A DNA stretch of 64,000 nucleotides from Neptunomonas japonica DSM 18939. Lineage in GTDB: Bacteria; Pseudomonadota; Gammaproteobacteria; Pseudomonadales; Balneatricaceae. Both the position numbers and the translations under genes were made by a program. The stretch spans positions 93,090-157,089 of the forward strand of contig NZ_AUGR01000016.1 in NCBI RefSeq assembly GCF_000422765.1, written 5' to 3'. This document shows, one piece after another, positions 16,822 through 24,383 of the stretch (position 1 is its first letter; every line of letters begins with the position of its first letter). Below the pieces are notes generated by a model, which ran no database searches, was not told where the DNA came from, and saw only the letters and a list, made by a program, of their open reading frames with translations.

Positions 16822-18011
16822 ATCTTATTGACGTTAATTCAAAAATTTTAATATTTTCAAAATCATGTAGCTATAAAGGTCATGATCCGTTCGATGGTTT
16901 AAATAGTATATTGTTTAACTTTATTCCTTCTTTTAAAAATACTTTTCTTGGTCTTGCTTATATTCAATTATTTAAGCAATCGCCCCTTAACCTTCGTCCG
17001 TTATTGGGTGTTCCTAAAAAGAGAAATCCTAAAGGTATCGGCTTATTCATTCTTGGTTTGATCGAAGATTATAAGCGAACATCTGATACGACTTATCTGA
17101 AAGAAGCCACCACTCTTGCTGATTGGCTGCTGACTCAGAAATGTGATCAGGATAAGTGGCAGCATGCTTGTTGGGGCTACCATTTTGATTGGAAGGCACG
17201 TGCTTTCTATGTGCCACAAGGTAAGCCAAACGTTATTACTACTATTTATGTGTCTCAAGCTCTGTTTGCCTTAGCGAATATCCTTGAGCAGCAAGGCTCA
17301 GGTGAGGCAGAAAAGTTTCGCGAACCTGCGTTAGACTCCGCTAATTTTATCGTTAACACGCTTTACACCGAAGCAGACGGTCGATCTTTCTTTGCTTATA
17401 TTCCAGGTGAATCGGCCTTTGTTCATAACGCTAGCCTTTGGGCTGCTGCTTGGGTGAGTGTTGTTGGCCGTTACACTCAAAACACGCTTTATTGTGATAT
17501 GGCTTTAAAGGTTGCACGCCAATCTGCTAGTGAGCAATCAGAAGATGGATCGTGGGTGTATGGCGCGCGCCATCATCACCAGTTTATAGATGGCTTCCAT
17601 ACGGGGTATAACCTCGAAGCGCTTGATCTGATTCGTAAAACACTTGATGTTACTGAGTTCGATGAATCCATCGAAAAAGGGTTAACGTATTACAAAACCC
17701 ATTTCTTTGATGAAGATGGCACGGCTAAATATTACAACAACAACCGCTACCCGCTTGATATGCACTCTGTTGCCCAAGCTGTTATCACGCTATTAAAAGT
17801 GGGAGGTACTCAAGAAGATTTTGATCTAGCAGAAAAGGTTATTAACTGGTCTATTAATGAGCTTTATCTTTCTGATAAAAAGCGATTTGTGTATCAAAAA
17901 ACAAAGCGCTTTGTAAATAAGATTAACTACACACGATGGACTCAAGCATGGGTTTATTATTCTTTTTCATATTTTAATCAAATGCAGGCTAAGCGTAATG
18001 AATCGTATTAA
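16818..18011 (+). CDS. Alpha/alpha-toroid (six-hairpin-like) polysaccharide locus protein, unknown activity
   Basis: A 397-residue protein with repeated helical hairpins containing W, G and aromatic residues (ACWGYHFDWKAR, NASLWAAAWVS, SEDGSWVYG, GFHTGYNLEAL), the style of glycoside-hydrolase or glucuronyl-epimerase toroids. The N-terminus has the motif YKGHDPFDGLNS. Such proteins recur in polysaccharide loci, sometimes under misleading names, and I do not know an established function. A hydrolase, lyase or C5-epimerase-like role is possible. The first 220 bases are AT-rich like the cassette. From about 17050 the composition jumps to the genomic level, so the gene looks mosaic. It overlaps the WecG-type gene by 14 bases. 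Confidence 0.7.
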   Translation: MNLIDVNSKILIFSKSCSYKGHDPFDGLNSILFNFIPSFKNTFLGLAYIQLFKQSPLNLRPLLGVPKKRNPKGIGLFILGLIEDYKRTSDTTYLKEATTLADWLLTQKCDQDKWQHACWGYHFDWKARAFYVPQGKPNVITTIYVSQALFALANILEQQGSGEAEKFREPALDSANFIVNTLYTEADGRSFFAYIPGESAFVHNASLWAAAWVSVVGRYTQNTLYCDMALKVARQSASEQSEDGSWVYGARHHHQFIDGFHTGYNLEALDLIRKTLDVTEFDESIEKGLTYYKTHFFDEDGTAKYYNNNRYPLDMHSVAQAVITLLKVGGTQEDFDLAEKVINWSINELYLSDKKRFVYQKTKRFVNKINYTRWTQAWVYYSFSYFNQMQAKRNESY

Positions 18012-18756
18012 TTTTCTGGGTAGCCCTATGGATTCCGGCAGCATGTCGGATACGGTTAGTGCGATTTCTGACAGAATATCAAGCCAGCAGTTCACTCAGC
18101 ATGTAGTCGTTAATGTTGCAAAGCTCGTTAATATGCGTAAAGACGCTGAACTCGCAAAGTCTGTCACTGAATGCGATATCATTAATATTGATGGTATGGG
18201 CGTTGTTTGGGGCGCTCGTTTTTTAGGCCACAAAGTTGGCGAGCGTGTATCGGGCGTTGATCTTTTTGCCGAACTCAATGCTATGGCTGAGCGCGAAGAT
18301 TTTCCGGTGTTTTATTTAGGTGCAAAAGAAGATGTTGTCACCAAAACCGGCGAAGTGATGCAGGCTCAGCATCCTCAACTTACTATTGCAGGTACACATC
18401 ACGGTTATTTTTGGGATGATGAGCAGGCGGTGGTTGAGCAAATTAAAGCTTCTGGTGCACGTTTATTATTTGTAGCGATCACATCTCCTAAGAAAGAGAA
18501 TTTTATCAACCGTTGGAAAGATGAGCTCGGGGTTGATTTTGTAATGGGTGTAGGCGGTACCTTTGATGTGGTTGCCGGTAAGGTGAGCAGGGCGCCCGTA
18601 TGGATGCAAAATTATGGGCTAGAATGGTTGTATCGCGTTATTCAAGAGCCAAGGCGTATGTGGAAACGTTACTTAGTGACTAATTCCCAGTTTGCTTGGT
18701 TACTTGTTCAGGCTAAGTTAGGGTTTTTGAAAGATACTAAGCATAATAACGTTTAA
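17998..18756 (+). CDS. WecG/TagA/CpsF-family glycosyltransferase
   Basis: A 252-residue member of family GT26. Characteristic segments are NIDGMGVVWGARFLG (the D-G-M/x-G/P-x-V motif), GERVSGVDLF, the internal VAITSPKKENFI and the C-terminal GVGGTFDVVAGKVSRAP followed by LEWLYRVIQEPRR. WecG transfers ManNAcA and TagA transfers ManNAc to lipid-linked GlcNAc. The wecC fragment at the left edge of the window makes ManNAcA transfer attractive here, but the acceptor in this system would be a WcaJ product. Composition is genomic rather than cassette-like. A basic C-terminal tail is typical for membrane association. Confidence 0.9.
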   Translation: MNRINFLGSPMDSGSMSDTVSAISDRISSQQFTQHVVVNVAKLVNMRKDAELAKSVTECDIINIDGMGVVWGARFLGHKVGERVSGVDLFAELNAMAEREDFPVFYLGAKEDVVTKTGEVMQAQHPQLTIAGTHHGYFWDDEQAVVEQIKASGARLLFVAITSPKKENFINRWKDELGVDFVMGVGGTFDVVAGKVSRAPVWMQNYGLEWLYRVIQEPRRMWKRYLVTNSQFAWLLVQAKLGFLKDTKHNNV

Positions 18757-18788
18757 ACGATTCAATTCGATTTATTTAGGATTTTCTA

Positions 18789-20210
18789 ATGATCCCTATC
18801 ATTCTCTCTGGTGGTTCTGGTACACGCTTGTGGCCACTGTCTCGTACTCAATATCCAAAGCAGTTTTTACCGTTAAATTCTGATTTAACCATGTTGCAAG
18901 AAACGGTCAAACGCTTAAAGAAAGTCGATACCGTTAATGTAATCTGCAACGAAGAGCATCGCTTTTTGGCTGCAGAGCAAATGCGCCAGATTTCACAGGC
19001 GTGTTCTGTCTTTTTGGAGCCTGTTGGGCGTAATACGGCTCCTGCTATTGCTTTGGCTGCCTTGGATGCTGTTGCTAAAGGTAAGGGTGCAGAGCCATTG
19101 TTAGTATTGGCTGCTGACCATGTTATTGAAAACGAGAATGCATTTCGTGATGCGGTTGCATTAGCCGAGCCTCTGGCTATTGCTGGTAAGTTTGTTACTT
19201 TTGGGATTGTGCCAACGCAACCAGAAACGGGCTACGGTTATATTAAGCGAGGTAGCTATTCGCAAGCCGGTGGTTTTCAGGTTGAGGGTTTTGTCGAAAA
19301 ACCTGATATGAAAACCGCTGTGCAATATGTCGAATCAGGTGAGTATTACTGGAACAGTGGCATGTTTATGTTCCGTGCCGATCGCTATTTAGAAGAGCTA
19401 GGTCAGTTTCGCCCCGATATTCTTTCGGCCTGCCAAGCGGCTATGAAAACCACCGTCGCTGACTTTGATTTTATTCGTGTAGATGCTGATGCGTTTAAAG
19501 CATGCCCAGATGAGTCTATTGATTATGCTGTAATGGAGCCATTAAGTGCGGTTGATGGTGGTGATTCTGTGGCTGTTGTGCCATTGGATGCCGGTTGGAG
19601 TGATGTGGGTAGCTGGTCTGCGCTATGGGATATAAAACCTAAAGATGAGCAAAATAATGTGCTGTCGGGTGATGTGATTGCACACGATACGCGCGGCTCT
19701 TTAGTGATGTCTGATGATCGTTTGATCACTACTTTGGGTATTGATGACCTCATTATTGTTGATACCAAAGATGCTTTGTTAGTTGCACACAAAGATAAGA
19801 TTCAGAATGTAAAAGCGATTGTAGCCGAGATTAAAGACGGCGGCCGCTCAGAGCATTTTCAGCACCGTGAGGTGTATCGCCCGTGGGGTAAGTACGACTC
19901 TATTGATACAGGTGAGCGTTACCAAGTTAAACGTATCACTGTTAAGCCAGGCGCTAAGTTGTCGGTGCAGATGCATCATCATCGTGCCGAGCATTGGATT
20001 GTTGTTTCGGGTACCGCCAAAGTAACAGTAGACGATGTCGAACGCTACGTAACCGAGAACCAATCGGTTTACATACCCATTACTGCAGTTCATGCGTTAG
20101 AGAACCCAGGTAAAGTTAACTTGGAATTAATCGAAGTGCAGTCTGGTGCTTACTTAGGCGAAGACGATATCGTACGTTTTGAAGACCGTTACGGGCGCGT
20201 AAAAGTCTAA
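18789..20210 (+). CDS. manC: Mannose-1-phosphate guanylyltransferase / mannose-6-phosphate isomerase (bifunctional)
   Basis: A 473-residue type II PMI-GMP. The N-terminal GDP-mannose pyrophosphorylase domain has [14 protein letters not shown] (pyrophosphorylase signature, residues 7-20), FVEKP and NSGMF. The C-terminal cupin domain has the PMI motif [17 protein letters not shown] with metal-binding His. It makes GDP-mannose from mannose-1-phosphate and can isomerise fructose-6-phosphate. The phosphomannomutase needed between the two steps is not in the window. GDP-Man is a likely repeat-unit precursor. It starts 32 bases after the WecG-type gene and precedes galE on the same strand. Confidence 0.95.
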   Translation: MIPIILSGGSGTRLWPLSRTQYPKQFLPLNSDLTMLQETVKRLKKVDTVNVICNEEHRFLAAEQMRQISQACSVFLEPVGRNTAPAIALAALDAVAKGKGAEPLLVLAADHVIENENAFRDAVALAEPLAIAGKFVTFGIVPTQPETGYGYIKRGSYSQAGGFQVEGFVEKPDMKTAVQYVESGEYYWNSGMFMFRADRYLEELGQFRPDILSACQAAMKTTVADFDFIRVDADAFKACPDESIDYAVMEPLSAVDGGDSVAVVPLDAGWSDVGSWSALWDIKPKDEQNNVLSGDVIAHDTRGSLVMSDDRLITTLGIDDLIIVDTKDALLVAHKDKIQNVKAIVAEIKDGGRSEHFQHREVYRPWGKYDSIDTGERYQVKRITVKPGAKLSVQMHHHRAEHWIVVSGTAKVTVDDVERYVTENQSVYIPITAVHALENPGKVNLELIEVQSGAYLGEDDIVRFEDRYGRVKV

Positions 20211-20261
20211 TTACATAATACATATTAACCGAATGAGTAATGAGTAAATAAGGGGTTTTTC

Positions 20262-21296
20262 ATGGCTGTTTTAGTAACAGGCGGAGCCGGTTATATCGGT
20301 AGCCATACGGATATTTTATTACTGGAAGCTGGCTTTGATGTAGTGGTGCTGGATAATCTTTGTAATAGTGATCCTGAAGTGTTTAATCGCATTGAGACAA
20401 TCACAGGTAAGCGCCCGGTGTTTGTTGAAGGAGATATTCTCGATAAAGCAGTGCTGAATCAAGTATTTACTGATTACAGTATTGATGCTGTCATTCATTT
20501 TGCAGGCCTAAAGGCTGTTGGTGAGTCTGTCGCTAAGCCTGTTATGTATTACCAAAATAATGTGGCGGGCTCTGTTAATTTATTTGAAGCGATGGCTCAG
20601 CATAACTGTAAGCGTATTGTGTTTAGCTCTTCAGCGACGGTTTATGGTGACCCTGCCTCTGTTCCTATCCGTGAAGATTTTCCACTATCAGCAACCAACC
20701 CTTATGGGCAGTCTAAGTTGATGATCGAGAATGTACTTCGGGATATTGCGTTGGCAGATCCTGAATGGCAGATCTCTATTCTTCGTTATTTTAACCCTGT
20801 GGGTGCGCATGCCAGTGGTTTGATTGGCGAAGACCCAAACGGTATTCCCAATAATTTGATGCCTTATGTTGCGCAAGTAGCGATTGGTAAGCTAGAGCAG
20901 CTCAATGTATTTGGTGGTGATTACCCTACTGTTGATGGTACGGGTGTACGTGACTATATCCATGTTTTGGATTTAGCCGCGGGGCATTTAAAGGCGTTAG
21001 CTGCGCTTTCTAAAACAGACGCGGAAGGCTCTTTCACACATGGCTGCCAGGTTTATAACCTAGGAACCGGTAATGGTTATTCTGTGCTGCAGGTTGTTAG
21101 CGCATTCGAGAAAGCCAGTGGCCGTAGCGTTCCTTATTTGATAGCGGGGCGTCGTGCCGGTGATATCGCTACTTGTTACGCCGACCCTGCCTATAGTGCG
21201 GATAAACTGGATTGGCGTGCTGAGTTTGGGATAGAGCAGATGGTAGAAGATCATTGGCGCTGGCAGTCATCTAACCCTAGTGGCTACAAAGCTTAA
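20262..21296 (+). CDS. galE: UDP-hexose/UDP-N-acetylhexosamine 4-epimerase (GalE)
   Basis: A 344-residue SDR epimerase that interconverts UDP-Glc and UDP-Gal with bound NAD+. It has GGAGYIGSH (7-15), the catalytic SSSATVYG (122-129) and YGQSK (148-152). In Escherichia coli GalE the gatekeeper Tyr299 lies in AGDLPAYWAD. The equivalent here reads AGDIATCYAD, placing Cys305 at the gatekeeper position (codon 21174-21176). Human GALE also has Cys there, and the E. coli Tyr-to-Cys change admits UDP-GlcNAc/GalNAc. The enzyme is therefore probably bifunctional and could provide UDP-GalNAc. It lies 51 bases after manC. Confidence 0.93.
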   Translation: MAVLVTGGAGYIGSHTDILLLEAGFDVVVLDNLCNSDPEVFNRIETITGKRPVFVEGDILDKAVLNQVFTDYSIDAVIHFAGLKAVGESVAKPVMYYQNNVAGSVNLFEAMAQHNCKRIVFSSSATVYGDPASVPIREDFPLSATNPYGQSKLMIENVLRDIALADPEWQISILRYFNPVGAHASGLIGEDPNGIPNNLMPYVAQVAIGKLEQLNVFGGDYPTVDGTGVRDYIHVLDLAAGHLKALAALSKTDAEGSFTHGCQVYNLGTGNGYSVLQVVSAFEKASGRSVPYLIAGRRAGDIATCYADPAYSADKLDWRAEFGIEQMVEDHWRWQSSNPSGYKA

Positions 21297-21344
21297 TCCA
21301 TGTTTTTAGCTTACCGCCTTTGGTGGTTGTAACAGGGAGGTTTT

Positions 21345-22745
21345 ATGGTATCTATTCAGCATCACGGCGCAGTACAAGGAGTCACTGGGTCGTGCCATCA
21401 AATGACGTTATCTAGTGGCGAAGCATTGCTGGTTGATTGCGGTATGTTTCAAGGGGCAGAATCTGCAGGCCGAGAACTAGGCGAAAAGCAGATTGATTTT
21501 CCGCTTGATAATATTAAGGCGCTCGTTGTTACGCATTGTCATATTGATCATGTAGGGCGCATTCCGTTTTTATTGGCGGCAGGTTTTAATGGGCCTATTT
21601 ATGCTACCCAAGCCACCGCTCATTTGTTGCCATTGGTTATTGAGGATGCCATCAAGGTTGGTGTCTCTCGGGACAAAAACTTAATCAATAAAGTATTGCA
21701 GCGTTTGCGGCAGTTGCTAACGCCTATCCCTTATGATGAGTGGTTTAATGTAGAAGGCTTGCCTAAAACACGTGGGCGCTTTCGTGTTGCCGGCCATATT
21801 ATGGGCTCTGCCTATGTTGAGTTTGACGCACAAGGTGAGCGGGTTTTATTTTCGGGTGATTTAGGTGCGCCTTATTCTCCGTTATTACCGGCCCCTAAGT
21901 CGCCGTATAAAGCGGATATTGTCGTTATCGAAAGCACTTATGGTGACAAACTCCATGAAGGCCGAAAAAACCGACGTCAGCTATTAAAGTCAGTTATTGA
22001 GCGTTGCTTAAAAGATCGCGGTACGGTGCTTATTCCCGCCTTTAGTATCGGCCGTACTCAAGAGCTTCTATATGAAATAGAAGAGATTATTTATCGTGTT
22101 ACTAAGCGCAGTAACGCTAAGAATAAAGAGAAAACAGAAACGCAAAGCCCTTGGGAAACCATCGATGTTATTGTTGATTCTCCTTTAGCGGCAAAATTCA
22201 CGGCGCATTATCGGGATCTTAAGCATTTGTGGGATGGCGAAGCTCAGAAGAAATTAGCCGATAATCGCCATCCATTGTCTTTTGATCAGTTAACAACCAT
22301 TGATAGCCATCAGCAACATATGAAACTGGTGCAGCATCTTAAAGATTCAGGACGCCCGTCCATTGTTATCGCAGCTAGCGGTATGTGTGCCGGTGGTCGT
22401 ATACAAAATCACCTTAAGGCGCTGTTGCCTGACTCACGCACTGAAGTGTTGTGTGTTGGTTATCAGGCGAAGGGAACTCCCGGGCGTGATATTCAAACCT
22501 ATGGGCCACGCGGCGGTTATGTGTTTTTGGATAATGAGCGGATCGATATCCGTGCCGGTATTTTTACGATTAGTGGCTACTCCGCACATGCAGACCAAGC
22601 TAACTTAGTTAATTTTGTTAAACGTATTTACAAAAAACCTAATGAAGTGCGTGTTGTGCATGGTGATGAAGAGGCTAAAGCGGCATTGGTTAAAAAGTTG
22701 CAAGCGATTGTACCCGATGCAAAAGTCTGGGTTCCGCATGAGTAA
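21345..22745 (+). CDS. Metallo-beta-lactamase fold beta-CASP ribonuclease-like protein
   Basis: A 466-residue protein of the CPSF73/RNase J-related beta-CASP group. Motif 2 is HCHIDH (His-x-His-x-Asp-His), motif 3 HIMGSAYVEF, motif 4 FSGDLG, with the beta-CASP motifs A-C in DSPLAAKF, IAASGMCAGGR and GYSAHADQ. These residues bind two zinc ions and cleave RNA phosphodiesters. The family is called RNA-specific exonuclease in bacteria, usually of unknown target. AGGGAGG lies just upstream of the ATG. It follows galE by 48 bases on the same strand inside the polysaccharide region. A regulatory link with the locus is unproven. Confidence 0.9.
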   Translation: MVSIQHHGAVQGVTGSCHQMTLSSGEALLVDCGMFQGAESAGRELGEKQIDFPLDNIKALVVTHCHIDHVGRIPFLLAAGFNGPIYATQATAHLLPLVIEDAIKVGVSRDKNLINKVLQRLRQLLTPIPYDEWFNVEGLPKTRGRFRVAGHIMGSAYVEFDAQGERVLFSGDLGAPYSPLLPAPKSPYKADIVVIESTYGDKLHEGRKNRRQLLKSVIERCLKDRGTVLIPAFSIGRTQELLYEIEEIIYRVTKRSNAKNKEKTETQSPWETIDVIVDSPLAAKFTAHYRDLKHLWDGEAQKKLADNRHPLSFDQLTTIDSHQQHMKLVQHLKDSGRPSIVIAASGMCAGGRIQNHLKALLPDSRTEVLCVGYQAKGTPGRDIQTYGPRGGYVFLDNERIDIRAGIFTISGYSAHADQANLVNFVKRIYKKPNEVRVVHGDEEAKAALVKKLQAIVPDAKVWVPHE

Positions 22746-22759
22746 TCTTGTTATGCAGT

Positions 22760-23140
22760 ATGGTTTTAATGAATAGTCAGTTTTTTACTTCGGCTTGGTT
22801 TCGCTGGGCTGTTTTTTTGTTGTGTGCCGCTGGCGTGGCTTATGGGATTTTTAGGCCCGTACCGCCTCCACAGTTATTCCATGGCTCAGATAAAATTGGG
22901 CATGTATGTGGTTTTTTAGGTTTATCGCTTACGGCATGGCTCGCGTTTAGATCGGTAAGTTGGTTCTATTTTTGGCCCGTCTTGTTTGGGTTGGCACCAC
23001 TATTGGAATATCTTCAGGGGGCATGGCGGCCATTGCGTGTTTATAGCATGGGCGATAGCTACGCGAACCTTGCTGGCGTAGCTATTGCTTTGTTATTTGT
23101 TATCTCCTTTCGCGCTAGCGTCCGATTCCGTAATAAGTAA
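22760..23140 (+). CDS. VanZ-like membrane protein
   Basis: A protein of about 126 residues with four hydrophobic helices. The segment GSDKIGHVCGFLGLSL matches the VanZ-family D-K-x-x-H-x-x-x-F-x-x-L motif, and EYLQGAWRPLRVYSMGDSYANLAG matches the late E-x-x-Q ... R-x-x-x-x-x-D-x-x-x-N-x-x-G motif. The family is of unknown function outside glycopeptide resistance and is common near polysaccharide loci. The start is uncertain: ATG 22760 is used, 22769 is an alternative, and neither has a strong ribosome site. Its last 26 bases overlap the end of the convergent ugd-like gene. Confidence 0.75.
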   Translation: MVLMNSQFFTSAWFRWAVFLLCAAGVAYGIFRPVPPPQLFHGSDKIGHVCGFLGLSLTAWLAFRSVSWFYFWPVLFGLAPLLEYLQGAWRPLRVYSMGDSYANLAGVAIALLFVISFRASVRFRNK

Positions 23141-24383
23141 AACCGAGGCTTTCTAGTAGTTCTTTACTGAAGAGGTTGCGGCCATCGATAATAAGCGGTG
23201 TGAGCATTCGCTCTTTCATCTCTTCACAATCAGGTGATGCATACTCTGGCCACTCAGTCAGTAACAGCAGAGCATCTGCATTGTTGAGTGCTTCGTACTT
23301 ATCCCGATATGTATGCACTTGTGGATGCCCCCCGTAAAGCTTTTCGATATTCTCTAGTGCTTCCGGGTCATGTATGTGTACATTGGCCTGTTGCGCAGTT
23401 AACGCGCTGATTATCTTTAAGCTGGGCGCGCTATCAAGCGCTGCAGAACCCGGTTTAAATGATACGCCCCAAATCGCTATATTAAGATTATGGATGTCGC
23501 ATTCATAATGTCGCCATAATTTGCGAAACGGCTGCTCTTTCTGCTTTTCATTTTCTTGTAGTACGGTATCTAGTAGCTGTGACTGGCGCTTTTCAGAGAG
23601 CAGGTTAGCCAATCCTTTAATCGTCTGAGAAAAAGTATTACCGCCAAAACCGCAGCCCGGTGCGAGGTAATGATGTCCTATACGAGGGTCGGCACCGAGG
23701 CTCTGCTTGATCACTTCGATATCAACATCCAGTTGTTCTGCTAGGTTGGCGAGTTCATTAATGTAGCCAATACGTAATGCCAGCATGCCAGTGATAGATA
23801 GTTTGGCAAACTCAGCTTCTTTAGGTGTCATTACTAATAGTTGTTCAAGCTGGCTACTAAAAGGCCGCAATAATGAGCGGGTCATCATGCTAGCCCACTC
23901 GTTGGTGCTGCCTAATGTAAGGGAGGTTGGTTTACGTATGTTTTTAAGTGCTTCCCCTTCTGAAATATTCTCTGCTAGATAGACCACTGCTTGGTCTTTT
24001 TCGATATCGAGGATCTTCTGTAATTTGTCAGTGTAGCCCACACCAAAATGGCTTTGGTTGATGATCAGTACTTTCTCTAAACCTTGTTTGGCTATCTGTG
24101 AAACTGTATTTTGGGCATGCTCAAACTCAGCGGGATTCATGCTGATGAAATGCGTAGAAAGTAAAGCCGCTGAGCTACTTTGGATAAACTGTAGGTTATT
24201 TTTGTCAAACTGCTGATTAATCAGGTCTTTTAGGCCGGGCTCATTACTGATGCTGCTCCCCATTAATGTTACAGGGTCAGTAATTTGAGTATCATTAACA
24301 ATAAAAACATCATTACCCGACTGCGCCAGCATACCTGCTGTTGCCCAAGCGGTTAGTTCGAGCCCCCAGATAACGATTTTCAT
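23115..24383 (-). CDS. Degenerate UDP-glucose dehydrogenase paralogue, predicted pseudoenzyme
   Basis: A 422-residue intact reading frame that aligns with Ugd over its whole length (LGADPRIGHHYLAPGCG, GVSFKPG, LLTEWPEY, IIDGRNLF), but key residues are changed. The Rossmann loop GTGYVGL is [15 protein letters not shown] is NQSHFGVGYT, NAMLATK is TGMLALR (Lys to Arg204), and GGSCFPKD is GGNTFSQT, replacing the catalytic Cys by Thr250. Dehydrogenase activity is therefore unlikely, while the fold and UDP-sugar lobe seem preserved. It is the last gene of the galU-pgi operon, overlapping pgi by 4 bases. The lack of frameshifts suggests a selected, non-catalytic role. Confidence 0.85.
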   Translation of the reverse strand: MKIVIWGLELTAWATAGMLAQSGNDVFIVNDTQITDPVTLMGSSISNEPGLKDLINQQFDKNNLQFIQSSSAALLSTHFISMNPAEFEHAQNTVSQIAKQGLEKVLIINQSHFGVGYTDKLQKILDIEKDQAVVYLAENISEGEALKNIRKPTSLTLGSTNEWASMMTRSLLRPFSSQLEQLLVMTPKEAEFAKLSITGMLALRIGYINELANLAEQLDVDIEVIKQSLGADPRIGHHYLAPGCGFGGNTFSQTIKGLANLLSEKRQSQLLDTVLQENEKQKEQPFRKLWRHYECDIHNLNIAIWGVSFKPGSAALDSAPSLKIISALTAQQANVHIHDPEALENIEKLYGGHPQVHTYRDKYEALNNADALLLLTEWPEYASPDCEEMKERMLTPLIIDGRNLFSKELLESLGFTYYGIGR

